Origin: Urbifossiella sp046350095
GTDB taxonomy: Bacteria; Planctomycetota; Planctomycetia; Gemmatales; Gemmataceae
Assembly: GCA_046350095.1 (NCBI GenBank)
Contig: JAXMBA010000008.1
Coordinates: 62,001-126,000 of the forward strand
Length of the DNA stretch: 64,000 nucleotides
Direction of reading: 5' to 3'
The position numbers were made by a program, and so were the translations under genes. Below, one piece after another: positions 8,271 to 17,562 of this stretch. The notes below the pieces were generated by a model, which was given only the letters and a program-made list of their open reading frames with translations, was not told the DNA's origin and did no database searches. Numbering within the stretch: the stretch's first letter is position 1; each line of letters starts with the position of its first letter.

Positions 8271-8540
8271 TCACGTCGCGCCGAAGAAGGCCTTACGGAT
8301 TACGTCCACCCACCCGCTGCTGGGCGGGTCGGCGGGGTCCACGCGGCCCGTGGCCCGGCAAGTGTAGCAGGGCAGCGGCGGTTCGCCTGGCTCGGTGATT
8401 GTGCGCTTGCCGCCACAGGTGGGGCAGGCGAACGGCATCCAGCCGAGCGGGCCGGGCTCGTAGTCGTACCGGCCCGCGCCGCCGCACAGCTTGCAGCCCG
8501 GCTTCCCGGCGCAGTAGCACCCGACCTTTTTCGACATCAT
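8271..8540 (-). CDS. Mini zinc-ribbon protein with DnaJ-type CxxCxG repeats
   Basis: 89 residues from ATGATG, preceded by a GGGGGG ribosome-binding site; the second ATG at 8537 is equally possible. Most of the protein is three DnaJ-like knuckles: CKLCGGAG, CPTCGGKR and CYTCRATG, with a further CYCAG near the N-terminus. These motifs normally hold zinc and bind unfolded protein in DnaJ, but no J-domain is present. It may be a stand-alone zinc-binding adaptor; the function is unknown. A GATAAT box lies 32-37 bases upstream of the start. Confidence 0.72.
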   Translation of the reverse strand: MMSKKVGCYCAGKPGCKLCGGAGRYDYEPGPLGWMPFACPTCGGKRTITEPGEPPLPCYTCRATGRVDPADPPSSGWVDVIRKAFFGAT

Positions 8541-8571
8541 GTCCCCCCGGCCCTTGTGTGACTCCGGGGGT

Positions 8572-8577
8572 ATTATC
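8572..8577 (-). promoter_or_regulatory. Candidate -10 box of the mini zinc-ribbon gene
   Basis: GATAAT on the minus strand, five of six matches to the sigma-70 -10 consensus, in an otherwise GC-rich gap 32 bases before the ATG. No convincing -35 was found. Confidence 0.4.
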
Positions 8578-8596
8578 GCAGGTCGGCGCCCCGTGG

Positions 8597-9079
8597 TTAC
8601 GCCCCGGCGAGGATTTCGTCGAGCCGCGAGTAGCTCGCCTCCATGCCGCGGTCCATCCCCGACGCCGCGGCCCCGTCGCGCGCCTCCTTCGTGGCGTACT
8701 CCAGCGTCAGCGTCATCAGCGTCCTGTCGCCCTCGTCCGTCAGGACGAGCGTCGCCAGCTGCTCGCCCATCGGCGGGCCGCCGGGCATCTCGAACTTCTC
8801 GGTGCGGACGCACCGCTCGGGCGGCGTGACCTCGCGGTAATCGCCGGACATGGTCAGCGTCTCGCCGTTCGGGCCCGTCCACACGGCCCGGAAGGTGCCG
8901 CCGGTGCGCGTGTCGCTCTCGCCGACGGTCATCACCCAGCCTGGCGGGCCGGTCATCCAGCGCTTCTTGAGCTCGGCCTGCGTCATCGTGTCCCACACGA
9001 GCTTGCGCGGGGCGTTGAAGCGGCGGGTGACGACGATCTCGCGGTCGCTCGGCGTCGTGAACGTGGCGGTGTGCTTCAC
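8597..9079 (-). CDS. SRPBCC/AHSA1-type (START-like) domain protein
   Basis: 160 residues. The fold is recognised by IVVTRRFNAPRKLVWDTMTQ, the conserved Trp region KKRWMTGPPGW, and the C-terminal long helix (EASYSRLDEILAG). AHSA1-like SRPBCC proteins bind hydrophobic ligands in a central cavity or act as Hsp90 co-chaperone relatives; the ligand here is unknown. It starts nine bases after the ArsR-family gene on the same strand. This ArsR-SRPBCC pairing is very common, and the regulator probably controls this gene. Confidence 0.9.
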   Translation of the reverse strand: MKHTATFTTPSDREIVVTRRFNAPRKLVWDTMTQAELKKRWMTGPPGWVMTVGESDTRTGGTFRAVWTGPNGETLTMSGDYREVTPPERCVRTEKFEMPGGPPMGEQLATLVLTDEGDRTLMTLTLEYATKEARDGAAASGMDRGMEASYSRLDEILAGA

Positions 9080-9088
9080 GGGTGGGCC

Positions 9089-9451
9089 TCAGTCGGGTTT
9101 GGGGGTCTGTTGCAGTTCGTCGAGCAGGGCGTCGAGGCGGTCGAAGGCCTGTTCCCAGTTGCGGCGGAAGGTTTCGAGCCAGTCGGTCGCTTCCTTCATG
9201 GGCTCCGCGGCGAGCCGGCACGGGCGGCGCTGGGCGTCGCGGCCGCGGGTGATGAGGCCGGCCTTTTCCAGCACCTTGAGGTGCTTGGACACCGCCGGCT
9301 GGCTCATGCGGAACGGCGCGGCGAGCTCCGTGACCGTCGCTTCACCCTTCGCCAGGCGGGCGATGATGGCGCGGCGGGTGGGGTCGGCGAGGGCCGAGAA
9401 CGTGGCGTCGAGCCGGGCGGCCGGCATGGATTGATAACTCTGCGGTTTCAT
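9089..9451 (-). CDS. ArsR-family winged-helix transcriptional regulator
   Basis: 120 residues, with a likely alternative start eight codons in (MPAARLDATF). The winged helix-turn-helix is typical: FSALADPTRRAIIARLAKGE, then VTELAAPFRMSQPAVSKHLK as the recognition helix, and KAGLITRGRDAQRRPCRL as the wing. The metal-binding cysteines of the ArsR/SmtB type are absent, which fits the SRPBCC-linked subgroup that senses something other than metal. It is the first gene of a two-gene operon and probably autoregulates. Confidence 0.92.
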   Translation of the reverse strand: MKPQSYQSMPAARLDATFSALADPTRRAIIARLAKGEATVTELAAPFRMSQPAVSKHLKVLEKAGLITRGRDAQRRPCRLAAEPMKEATDWLETFRRNWEQAFDRLDALLDELQQTPKPD

Positions 9452-9580
9452 AACTTGGAGGCAATGTAACCGCGCGTTTGGATATGGTCAAGCGACGTGG
9501 GTGGAAATGAAATCGCCGCTTGCGGCCCGGCGTTGGGCGACGCCGAGCCACAAGCGGCGGAGACGGGAAACGCGATCGTG

Positions 9581-10783
9581 TTACATCTTCGGCGGCGCCG
9601 GGAGCCCCGGCGGGGTGACGGCCGGCGGGGCGCCCGGCGTAACGGGCACGTTCGGGCCGGGCGTCGTCACCACCGGCGGCGCACCCATCGGGGCCGGCGT
9701 CGGCGTCGAGACCGGGTACTGCGGGGCCGGGTTGATCGTGACCTGCGCCTTCGGCTTCATCTGCCCCAGCACCGCCTCGCGGAGCCGCATGGCGAACAGC
9801 AGCCGCACGTCCTCCTTCACCTCGTCGAACTGCTTCTTCTTCCCTTCCTTGCGGTCGGTCACCAGGATGAGGTGGTAGCCGAAGTCGGTGGCCACCACGT
9901 CCGTCAGGTTGCCGACCGGGGTGCTGAACGCGGCCTTGGCGAACGGCTCCACCATGGCCCCGGCCCGCGGGAAGAAGTTCAGGTCGCCGCCGTCGCGCTT
10001 CGACGGGCAGGTGCTGTACTCCTTGGCGTACGCGCTGAACAGCTCGTCCGCCTTCTTCTGCCCCGCCTGCACCTTCGCCAGCGGCTCGCCCATCGTCGCG
10101 TCGGACGCCTTCTTGGCCTCGGCCTCGACCACCTGCTTGATGCCGCGGAGCTTGCCGGCCGCCTCCTGCTGCTTGGCGGCGTCGGTGCCCGGCGTCATGA
10201 GGATGTGGCGGGCGCGGACCATCGTGCCGTCGAACACGTCGGGGCTGGCGTCGAACAGGTTCTTCAGGGCCGCGTCGGTGGACTGCTGCTTGACGAAGCC
10301 CTCCCACCGCAGCTGGGCCTGCACCTCGGCGCGGAACTCGGCCTCCGTCAGGAGCATGACGTTCAGCTCCTGCTGGTAGTCCTTCTTGGCCGCGACGAGT
10401 TCCTTCTTCAACTCGTTGATGAGGTTCTCGGTCTCCTGGTCGGTCACCTTCACGTTGATGGCGTTGAGGTACTGGTCGACCAGCGTGTTCTCGACGAGGT
10501 GGTTGACGATTTCCTTGCGGGCCATCTCGTGGTGGGCCGGCGGGAACTGCCGCAGCGCGCGGTAGACGGCGACTTCGGGGATGGCCTGGTTGTTGACCTT
10601 GGCGGCGTCGCCGGTCGGGCGGAAGTCGGCCTTCGGGGCGGCGGCCGGCGGCGCGACCGCGGGCGGGGCCGGCAACCCGGCGGGCGGGGCCGGCGGGGCG
10701 CCGGGCGGGGCCGGCGGCTGGGCCGACGCGGTGACGCCGGTGCCGATGAGCAGGGCGGCGACCCCGCGGGTGAACAGTCGCAT
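9581..10783 (-). CDS. Parvulin-type peptidylprolyl isomerase (SurA/PpiC-like), exported
   Basis: 400 residues from the ATG after GAGGAG. The order is: signal peptide (MRLFTRGVAALLIGTGVTAS), Pro/Ala-rich linker (~25-50), SurA-like helical N-domain (~60-190, with TDQETENLINELKKELVAAK), parvulin rotamase domain (~195-340; RARHILMTPG, GGDLNFFPRAGAMVEPFAKA, DFGYHLILVTDRKEG), and a Pro-rich tail (~360-400). It should catalyse cis-trans prolyl isomerisation or chaperone envelope proteins in the periplasm. The Pro-rich ends are unusual and may interact with the cell wall. Confidence 0.9.
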   Translation of the reverse strand: MRLFTRGVAALLIGTGVTASAQPPAPPGAPPAPPAGLPAPPAVAPPAAAPKADFRPTGDAAKVNNQAIPEVAVYRALRQFPPAHHEMARKEIVNHLVENTLVDQYLNAINVKVTDQETENLINELKKELVAAKKDYQQELNVMLLTEAEFRAEVQAQLRWEGFVKQQSTDAALKNLFDASPDVFDGTMVRARHILMTPGTDAAKQQEAAGKLRGIKQVVEAEAKKASDATMGEPLAKVQAGQKKADELFSAYAKEYSTCPSKRDGGDLNFFPRAGAMVEPFAKAAFSTPVGNLTDVVATDFGYHLILVTDRKEGKKKQFDEVKEDVRLLFAMRLREAVLGQMKPKAQVTINPAPQYPVSTPTPAPMGAPPVVTTPGPNVPVTPGAPPAVTPPGLPAPPKM

Positions 10784-10811
10784 TCGCGTCTCCTCCGGGA
10801 TGGGGGGCGGG

Positions 10812-10817
10812 GTAATA
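10812..10817 (-). promoter_or_regulatory. Candidate -10 box of the parvulin gene
   Basis: TATTAC on the minus strand, about 29 bases before the ATG and before the GAGGAG site. It is a weak match (four of six), listed because it follows the spacing of the other AT-rich boxes in the window. Confidence 0.28.
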
Positions 10818-10889
10818 CCGCGCGCCCCGGCAAGATGCAACGGCACCCCGACCGGATGCGGTATCGTTCGTCGGTGCGACGTCGTGACA

Positions 10890-10925
10890 TGTTTCCGCGA
10901 CCCGGTGGGGGAGGCGGCGGAAACA
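10890..10925. promoter_or_regulatory. Inverted repeat in a divergent promoter region
   Basis: Nine-base arms tgtttccgc (10890-10898) and gcggaaaca (10917-10925) are separated by 18 bases. They sit between the divergent parvulin and TPR genes, so an operator is possible. No regulator in the window can be tied to it. Confidence 0.3.
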
Positions 10926-11014
10926 ATAATCCCAGCCGGAGTGTCGGTTGGACTTGATTCCCCGGCCGCGTCGCGGCTCTACTGCGGCGTTCCCACCCCC
11001 GACGGACGCAGCCC

Positions 11015-13333
11015 ATGGCCACGGACACGGCCGCCGCCCCGGTCACCCGCCCCGCCCCGCCCCGCCGGCTGTGGCAGGTGCCGACGTTCCTGGTCGGCGC
11101 GGCCGCGTTCGTCGCCGCCTACCAGGGGCTCATCCCGATCCACGGCGGCGTCGGCGCCACGTTCGAGGCCGACCTGGCGGCGCTCGTGGGCTCGACCGAG
11201 CGGGTCAACCCGGACGCGCGGGAACTGAAGGCGGCGCTCGACCGCGTGGCGGCGGAGGTGATGCACTACCCGGAGCTGGCGCCGCGGGCGCACGCGGCCC
11301 TCGGCGGCGGCTACGCCCGGCTCGCCGAGCTGACCACGGACGGCGGCGAGGCCCGCGGGTACTGGGTGCTCGCCCGCCAGCACTTCACCGCCGGCGACGA
11401 GTCGAAGCTGCCCGACCCGGAGCGGGTGAAGTTCATCTTCCGCCGGGCGAAGTCGCAGGCCGCCGACCCGCCCTCGTCGCTGACGCCGGCCGAGTTCGCG
11501 CTGATCCGCGCCATCCTCAACCGCCCGCCGCTCGGCGAGGACCCGGGCGAGGCGCCGCGACTCGGCGCCGAGCTGAGCCTCCGCGTCACGCCGCCGGACC
11601 TGAAGGCTGCGAAGGACGGCCTGACCAGCTACCTGACGAACGCCGGCCTCGGCACCCCCCCGGCGACGCTGACCCGCGCCAAACTGCGACTCAGCGAGGT
11701 TCACCTGGCACTGGGCGACCCGGACGGTGCGAAGCAGTGGCTGACGGCCATCGGCGCCGACGCCCCGGCGGACGTGCTGCCGTCCGCGAAGGCGCAGCTG
11801 GCCCGCATCCGCATGTCCGAACAGGACTGGGCCGGCGCCGCCCGGGAGTGGGAGGCCGCCCGCGCCGCTGAGCTGCCGCAGGGGTTGCGGTCGATGTCGG
11901 CGTACTACCTCGCCGAGTGCCGCGTCCGCCTGAAGGCCGACGACGCGGACGCCGTGAGGCTGTTGGACGAGGCCGCGAAGTCGAGCGGGCCCGAAGGCCC
12001 GGCCGCGGCGGTGAAGCTCGTCGGGCTGACGCTCCGCAACCCGGACGCGACGCGCCGCAAGGCCGCCGCCGCATACCTCCCCGCCGCCGCCAAGGCCGCC
12101 AAGGGCGGGCTGGTCCCCGCGGTCGAGGTGCAGGCCGCGTTTGAGCAGGCGGTGCAGGTGCTGACAACCGACGGGGCCTTCCCCGAGGCGGTGGCCGCGG
12201 CCGAGGCGTACGCACCGGTCGCGGTCGGCGGCAGGGAGCGCGAGAAGAAGGCCGAGGTGCTGACGGCATGGGGCGCGGCGCTGGAGAAGGCCGGGGCCGA
12301 CGGCAAGGCTCGCTATGCCGCTGCGGCCGCGGAGTATTCCGCTGTCGCCGCCGCGCTGCCGCCCGACCAGCCGTACCGCGCCGAGCAGTTACGCCTCGCC
12401 GCGAGCCTACAGCGGAAGGCCGGCAACCCGACGGCCGGGCTGGAGATGTTAAAGCAGGCCGCGGCGACACCGAGGCTGCCGGACGAGGTGGCGGGGCCGA
12501 TCTGGGCCGAGTACGCCGACGGCCTCCTGGCCGCGAACCGCCCGGCCGACGCGCTCGTGGCGTTCAAGCGGGCGTTGGACACGGGCGGCCCCACGTCCAC
12601 GGCCGTGCGGCACAAGCTGGCCCGCAATCTGATCGACTCCCGCGACCCGAAGAAGCTGCCGCTCGGCATCGAGCTGCTGGAACAGATCGCGCAGGCCGAA
12701 CGCGTCTCGCCCGCGGAGCAGGAGTATCAGGAGAAGGCGTTCGTCGAGCTGGCCAACGAGGCGATTCAGGCACGCGACTTTCAAAAGGCCGAGGCCCGTC
12801 TACGGACGCAGTTGCGGCTGTACGCTAACGGCCCTGAGGCCGGGCAGGGTAAGCTCCTTTTAGGAACGGCACTCCTCCAGCGGATCGACCCGCGGGCGAA
12901 GGTGCCGGCCCCCGACGCCGACAAGGCCGGTGAGGAGGCGCTGAAGCTGCTCAAGGAAGTGCTGACGGAGGTGGACGCCCGAAAGGTGGCGAACCGCCCC
13001 GCGACCAGTGACCCGTGGCTGCGGACGCAGGCCCAGCTGCGCGTGCTCCTCGCCCAGGTGCTGCTCCGAAAACCCTACGACGTACTCACTACGGCCGACC
13101 CGATCCGCCGCGAGTATGCCGGCAAGGTGGAGGAACTCATCGTCCTGAGCATGATGTACCACGGCTACCTCCAACTCAACAACGACGAGGGGCGGCTGAC
13201 GGTCGAGGCTCAGATGCGCGACACCTTCGCCGCGCTGAAGGAGAAGCCGAACGGCTTCCCCGCCCGGTCCGGCGAGTACAGTCGCGACTACTGGGAGCGA
13301 GAGTGGCCGTCGCTGATCCAGCCGAAGCGCTAA
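11015..13333 (+). CDS. TPR-rich membrane-anchored protein
   Basis: 772 residues. One hydrophobic segment near the N-terminus (LWQVPTFLVGAAAFVAAYQG, ~18-38) probably anchors it. The rest is a long helical solenoid of degenerate tetratricopeptide-like repeats, for example SEVHLALGDPDGAKQWLTAI, SMSAYYLAECRVRLKADDAD, and YADGLLAANRPADALVAFKR. Such solenoids mount protein-protein contacts; in planctomycetes large TPR proteins are common and mostly uncharacterised. No catalytic domain is visible. It is divergent from the parvulin gene. Confidence 0.85.
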   Translation: MATDTAAAPVTRPAPPRRLWQVPTFLVGAAAFVAAYQGLIPIHGGVGATFEADLAALVGSTERVNPDARELKAALDRVAAEVMHYPELAPRAHAALGGGYARLAELTTDGGEARGYWVLARQHFTAGDESKLPDPERVKFIFRRAKSQAADPPSSLTPAEFALIRAILNRPPLGEDPGEAPRLGAELSLRVTPPDLKAAKDGLTSYLTNAGLGTPPATLTRAKLRLSEVHLALGDPDGAKQWLTAIGADAPADVLPSAKAQLARIRMSEQDWAGAAREWEAARAAELPQGLRSMSAYYLAECRVRLKADDADAVRLLDEAAKSSGPEGPAAAVKLVGLTLRNPDATRRKAAAAYLPAAAKAAKGGLVPAVEVQAAFEQAVQVLTTDGAFPEAVAAAEAYAPVAVGGREREKKAEVLTAWGAALEKAGADGKARYAAAAAEYSAVAAALPPDQPYRAEQLRLAASLQRKAGNPTAGLEMLKQAAATPRLPDEVAGPIWAEYADGLLAANRPADALVAFKRALDTGGPTSTAVRHKLARNLIDSRDPKKLPLGIELLEQIAQAERVSPAEQEYQEKAFVELANEAIQARDFQKAEARLRTQLRLYANGPEAGQGKLLLGTALLQRIDPRAKVPAPDADKAGEEALKLLKEVLTEVDARKVANRPATSDPWLRTQAQLRVLLAQVLLRKPYDVLTTADPIRREYAGKVEELIVLSMMYHGYLQLNNDEGRLTVEAQMRDTFAALKEKPNGFPARSGEYSRDYWEREWPSLIQPKR

Positions 13334-13519
13334 GGCGGGGCGAGCGGCCGGTCAGGGGCGCTGAACTCCGCGGCAGGCTTTCGCGCCTGACGAGAACATC
13401 ATTGCGGGTGCGGAAGTAACTGGCGCTCACCTGAACGGCGGCCACGAATTCCAGCCGAACGCAGGCTGTTCGGGTTCTAGGGTTGTCCGCTCGTGCAACC
13501 CCGCCCCCCGGGCACCGCC

Positions 13520-15400
13520 ATGCCGTCCTCCTTCGTTTTCGCGACCGGCTCGCTCGCCGACCCTGCTGCCGACGTCGTCGTGCTCGGGGCGTCCGTCGTC
13601 GCCACGCTCGCGCTGGCCTGGCACGCCCTGCGCCAACCCGGGCCGCACCGATCCGTCTGCGCCGCAGTCGCGCTGGCGACCGGGGCCACGGCCGTGGCTC
13701 AACTGGGACACTTCTTCCCATGGGCGGCGTGGCCGGCGGCCGTGGTCGGGGTCGCGTCGGCGGTCGTGCTCGGCGTGGTCTTCCCGCGCAGCGTCGCGGC
13801 GGCAGAACGCGCCCGCGCGGAGGACGCCGGCCGGTTGACGCTCCTTGAGGCGGCCGTCGGAGCATCGTCCGACGGCGTGATGATCGCCGAGGCCGACCCC
13901 CACGACGCGGCTGGTCTCCGCGTCGTCTACGCCAACCCGGCGTTCGAGCGGATCACTGGTTACACGGTCGAGGAAGCCGCCGGACTCAGCCCGAGCGTGT
14001 TCTGCCAGACGTCTGGTTCGGCCCGCAGCCACCCGCCCACGCCGGACCCCGACGAGGAAGCCGCCGCCGCCGCGCTGGCGTCAGTCCGCTCCGCGCTCGG
14101 GGGTAGTGCCCCGGCCCGGCTCGACGTACCGAGCCGGCGGAAGGACGGTGCCCGAGTGTGGTCCGAGTGGCAGGTGGTGCCCGTCGCGGGGCCGGACGGC
14201 CGCCCCACGCACCGCGTCGCCGTGATCCGCGACATGACCGGCCGCCGGCAACTGGAAACGCAGCTGCGCGAGGCGCAAAAGCTCGAAGCGGTCGGTCGCC
14301 TCGCCGGGGGCATCGCACACGATTTCAACAACCTTCTGACGGTGATTCGCGGTAACGCCGAACTCGTCGCCATGAGCCCGGACGAGATACCCCCGCCGGA
14401 CCTGATCGAGGACATCCGAGGCGCCGCCGACCGCGCCACGGGGCTGGTACGGCAACTGCTCGCATTCGGCCGACGGCAACCGGCCCGGCCGGTCGTCCTC
14501 GACCTGAACGAGGCCGTGTCGGACATGGCCGGCATCCTCCGCCGGCTCCTCGGTGAGCGGGTGTCGGTGACGACACTCCTGTGCCCGCAGGCCGTGCGGG
14601 CGCGGATCGACCGCGGCCAGTTCGAGCAGGTGGTGATGAACCTCGCCGTCAACGCCAAGGACGCGATGCCGACGGGCGGCGCGCTGACGATCTCGACCGC
14701 CGCCAAGACACCCGACGGGGACGCGACGCGGTTCGCCCGGGTGACCGTCAGCGACACGGGAGTGGGCATCCCGGACGACGTGCGGGATAAGATTTTCGAG
14801 CCGTTCTTCACCACGAAGGCGGTGGGGAAGGGGACCGGCCTGGGGTTGGCAACGGTGTACGGCATCGTGCAGCAGGCCGGCGGGCGCGTGACGGTCGAGT
14901 CGGCGGTCGGAGTCGGGACGACGTTCCGCGTGGACCTGCCGTGGTGCGCGGACGCGGCGCAGCCGTCGTCGATGATGCTGACGCCGCACCCGGTGACGCG
15001 GCTGGCCGGCGGGAAGGGCCGCACGGTGCTGCTGGCCGAGGACGAGGACGCCGTCCGCAAGCTGACGCGAACGGCGCTGGAGTCGGCGGGTTACGTCGTC
15101 CACGAGGCGGCGAACGGCGAGGCGGCGCTGGCCCTGCTCCCGGAGTTGGCGTCGGTGGACCTGTTGGTGACGGACCTCACGATGCCGGGCATCAGCGGCA
15201 AGGAGTTGGCCAGGCTGGTCCGGGCGGAGCGACCCGACGCGGCGGTCGTGTTCATCAGCGGCTACCACTCGGACATCGGCCGCCTGGACGCGATCCCCGG
15301 AGCGAGCTTCCTGCCGAAGCCGTTCACCCCGGCCGACCTCCTGAGGGTCGCGGGCAAGGCAATGAGCCGCATGACGGCGCGGGCGGCGGCGACTGTGTGA
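13520..15400 (+). CDS. Membrane hybrid histidine kinase (PAS, HisKA, HATPase, REC)
   Basis: 626 residues from ATG at 13520; a GTG nine codons earlier is possible. The order is: hydrophobic helices (~18-90), PAS (~107-235, ending VAVIRDMTGRRQLETQLREA), HisKA with phospho-acceptor His267 in GRLAGGIAHDFNNLLTVIRG, HATPase_c (VVMNLAVNAKDAM, VSDTGVGIPDD, GKGTGLGLATVYGI), and a C-terminal receiver with Asp552 (LLVTDLTMPG) and the usual FLPKPF lysine. This is a PAS-sensing hybrid kinase with no DNA-binding output of its own. It would pass phosphate to an unlinked phosphotransfer protein. The signal is unknown. Confidence 0.93.
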   Translation: MPSSFVFATGSLADPAADVVVLGASVVATLALAWHALRQPGPHRSVCAAVALATGATAVAQLGHFFPWAAWPAAVVGVASAVVLGVVFPRSVAAAERARAEDAGRLTLLEAAVGASSDGVMIAEADPHDAAGLRVVYANPAFERITGYTVEEAAGLSPSVFCQTSGSARSHPPTPDPDEEAAAAALASVRSALGGSAPARLDVPSRRKDGARVWSEWQVVPVAGPDGRPTHRVAVIRDMTGRRQLETQLREAQKLEAVGRLAGGIAHDFNNLLTVIRGNAELVAMSPDEIPPPDLIEDIRGAADRATGLVRQLLAFGRRQPARPVVLDLNEAVSDMAGILRRLLGERVSVTTLLCPQAVRARIDRGQFEQVVMNLAVNAKDAMPTGGALTISTAAKTPDGDATRFARVTVSDTGVGIPDDVRDKIFEPFFTTKAVGKGTGLGLATVYGIVQQAGGRVTVESAVGVGTTFRVDLPWCADAAQPSSMMLTPHPVTRLAGGKGRTVLLAEDEDAVRKLTRTALESAGYVVHEAANGEAALALLPELASVDLLVTDLTMPGISGKELARLVRAERPDAAVVFISGYHSDIGRLDAIPGASFLPKPFTPADLLRVAGKAMSRMTARAAATV

Positions 15401-15418
15401 CGCTACCGCCGGCTGCCG

Positions 15419-16951
15419 TCACTGCTTCTTCTTCGGCAGAATCTGCGCCTCCGGCGGGTCTGTCGCCGGCACCCGCAGTTCCTGTCGTAACCGGTCGAGT
15501 TCCGCGTGCAGTTGCCGCTGAGCGGCGGCGTGCTCGGGTCGGCCGTACACACTGGTCAACTCCCGCGGGTCGGTCTGCCTGTCGAATAGCTCCCAGTACT
15601 CGGCCCCCGGAGGTCCGTAGAAGCGCACCAGCTTGTACCGCTCCGTCACCACGCCGTAGTGCCGCCTCACGTCGTGCGGCCCCGGGTACTCGTAGTAATG
15701 GTAGTAGAAGCTCGTCCGCCAGTCGGCGGGCGTGTTCCCACGCAGCAATCCGCTCAGACTCCGGCCGTGCGTTCCTTCCGGGACCGGCAGCCCCGCCGCT
15801 TCCAGGAACGTCGGCGCCACGTCGAGCAGGCTCGTAAGCCGATCGCTGCTCGTGCCCGGCCGCGCCACGTTCGGCCAGCGGATGAGGCACGGCGTCCGCA
15901 CCGACTCCTCGAAAATCCAGCGCTTGTCGAACCAGCCGTGCTCGCCGAGGAAGAAGCCCTGGTCGGAGGCGTACAGCACGATGGTGTTGTCGGTCAGTTT
16001 CTCCCGGTCGAGGTAGTCAAGGACGCGGCCGACGCCCTCGTCCACGGCCTTCACGCAGCCGAGGTAGTCGTGCATGTAACGCTGGTAGCGCCAGCGCACG
16101 AGGTCGCGGCCCTGCGGGGGGGTTGCCTTGAACGCGGCGTTCCGCGGGGCGTAGTAGGCGTCCCACGCCTTCTTCTGCTCCGCGGTCAGGCCCGGCGGGT
16201 CGGTGAACTTCATGTCCAGCGCGGAGATCGTTTTCTCCAGCGTCATGTCCTGCCCGCGCTCGGCGGCGCCGCGGCCGGCGTAGTCGTCGAACAGCGTGTC
16301 GGGTTCGGGGTACGACCGGTCGTTGTTGTGGTTCAGGTGCCGCAGCGCCGGCGACCACTCGCGGTGCGGCGCCTTGTGCTGGCACATCAGCAGGAACGGC
16401 TTGCTCGGGTCGCGGCCGCGCAGCCAGTCCAGCGACAGGTCGGTGATGACGTCGGTGACGTACCCGGGGATCACGACGCGCTCGCCCATGCGGTTCATCG
16501 GCGGGTTGTAGTACTGCCCCTGGCCGGGGAGGATTTGCCAGGTGTCGAAGCCGGTGGGGTCGGAGACGAGGTGCCACTTGCCGAACAGGGCGGTCTGGTA
16601 GCCGGCCCGCTGGAGCAACTTCGGGAACGTGGTCTGCGTACCGTCGAAGCGGGAATTCGTGTTGTTGTAGAAGCCGTTCGCGTGGCTGTAGCGCCCCGTC
16701 AGCAGCACGGCCCGGCTCGGCCCGCAGATCGAGTTCGGCACGAGGCAGCGGTCGAGGCGGACGCCCTCCGTGGCGAGGCGGTCAATGTTCGGCGTCTGGT
16801 TCAGCTTGAGCGGGTGGTTGTAGGCGCTCACCGCCTGGTAGGCGTGGTCGTCGGTGAAGATGACGACGATGTTCGGCGGCCGCTTCGGCTCCTGGCCCCG
16901 GGCCGGGGCGGCGGCCGCGATCGCTACGACGACCGCGACGAGGGGTCGCAT
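15419..16951 (-). CDS. Exported sulfatase (formylglycine-dependent)
   Basis: 510 residues. The ATG at 16951 begins a signal peptide (MRPLVAVVVAIAAAAPARGQ). The sulfatase signature is intact: NIVVIFTDDHAYQAVSAY for metal binding, and CGPSRAVLLTGRYSHANGF, where Cys76 of CxPSR would be converted to formylglycine by an FGE/SUMF1-type enzyme encoded elsewhere. ALFGKWHLV and ASDQGFFLGEHGWFDKRWIF complete the active site. It hydrolyses sulfate esters, probably on sulfated polysaccharides, in the periplasm or outside. Planctomycetes carry many such sulfatases. The 3' end abuts the hybrid kinase gene (converging stops). Confidence 0.93.
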   Translation of the reverse strand: MRPLVAVVVAIAAAAPARGQEPKRPPNIVVIFTDDHAYQAVSAYNHPLKLNQTPNIDRLATEGVRLDRCLVPNSICGPSRAVLLTGRYSHANGFYNNTNSRFDGTQTTFPKLLQRAGYQTALFGKWHLVSDPTGFDTWQILPGQGQYYNPPMNRMGERVVIPGYVTDVITDLSLDWLRGRDPSKPFLLMCQHKAPHREWSPALRHLNHNNDRSYPEPDTLFDDYAGRGAAERGQDMTLEKTISALDMKFTDPPGLTAEQKKAWDAYYAPRNAAFKATPPQGRDLVRWRYQRYMHDYLGCVKAVDEGVGRVLDYLDREKLTDNTIVLYASDQGFFLGEHGWFDKRWIFEESVRTPCLIRWPNVARPGTSSDRLTSLLDVAPTFLEAAGLPVPEGTHGRSLSGLLRGNTPADWRTSFYYHYYEYPGPHDVRRHYGVVTERYKLVRFYGPPGAEYWELFDRQTDPRELTSVYGRPEHAAAQRQLHAELDRLRQELRVPATDPPEAQILPKKKQ

Positions 16952-17016
16952 GGTGAGACTCCGCGGGGACGGTGGCGGACAGCGTACCCGCGGCATGGCG
17001 GGCAGGCCAGTGCCGA

Positions 17017-17523
17017 CTACTCCGACCCCTTCGCAAGTGGCACGCCGGCGTCCTTCAGGGCCTTGTTGAAGGCCCCGCGCGGGGACCGCGAGATCAGCAC
17101 GTTTTGCCCGACGGCCTTCCCGTTCTCGTAGACCGCCACCTGCGCGCACTCGAAACAGATCACCAGGTCCACCGTCTTGTCACCGGTCCTGACCCGCAGG
17201 CCGTGCCGCGGGATGAAGCAGGCGGCGACCGAGCCGTCGTGGTCGTTCACCCCGGCCCGGAAGGCGTCGAATAGTGACGTCCGCACGGCGGCGCTGGTCA
17301 CCGCCGTCTTGCCCAGGACAACCGACTTGTGGAACACCTCCGCGTCCTTTGCCGCCCCCTCCGGAACCCGGCCGTAGGCGCTGTCGGGATCGAGCGAGTA
17401 CAGCGTCACCTCGTCGGCCTTCTCGAAGGCGCCTTCGACGGGCGCGGGGACAGGAGACCGGTACGGCATCGCGGCGCTGCACCCCGCGGCGGCGAACACC
17501 AGCGCGGGAAGGAGTCGAGTCAT
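17017..17523 (-). CDS. Putative lipoprotein of unknown function
   Basis: 168 residues. The N-terminus MTRLLPALVFAAAGCSAAMP ends in a lipobox-like AAAGC, so it is probably lipidated at Cys15. The mature part has no recognised domain but shows DEVTLYSLDPDS, a CFEC pair (VICFECAQVAVYENGK), and HGLRVRTGDKTVDLV. It lies upstream of the sulfatase on the same strand, 65 bases from the sulfatase start, so they may share a transcript. Function unknown. Confidence 0.7.
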   Translation of the reverse strand: MTRLLPALVFAAAGCSAAMPYRSPVPAPVEGAFEKADEVTLYSLDPDSAYGRVPEGAAKDAEVFHKSVVLGKTAVTSAAVRTSLFDAFRAGVNDHDGSVAACFIPRHGLRVRTGDKTVDLVICFECAQVAVYENGKAVGQNVLISRSPRGAFNKALKDAGVPLAKGSE

Positions 17524-17556
17524 GGGCAGGCTCCGGGCAGTGTGGATACTCGCACG

Positions 17557-17562
17557 ATCCTA
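17557..17562 (-). promoter_or_regulatory. Candidate -10 box of the lipoprotein gene
   Basis: TAGGAT on the minus strand, 34 bases before the ATG. Five of six bases could fit TATAAT allowing G at the third position; no clear -35 was found. Confidence 0.3.
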
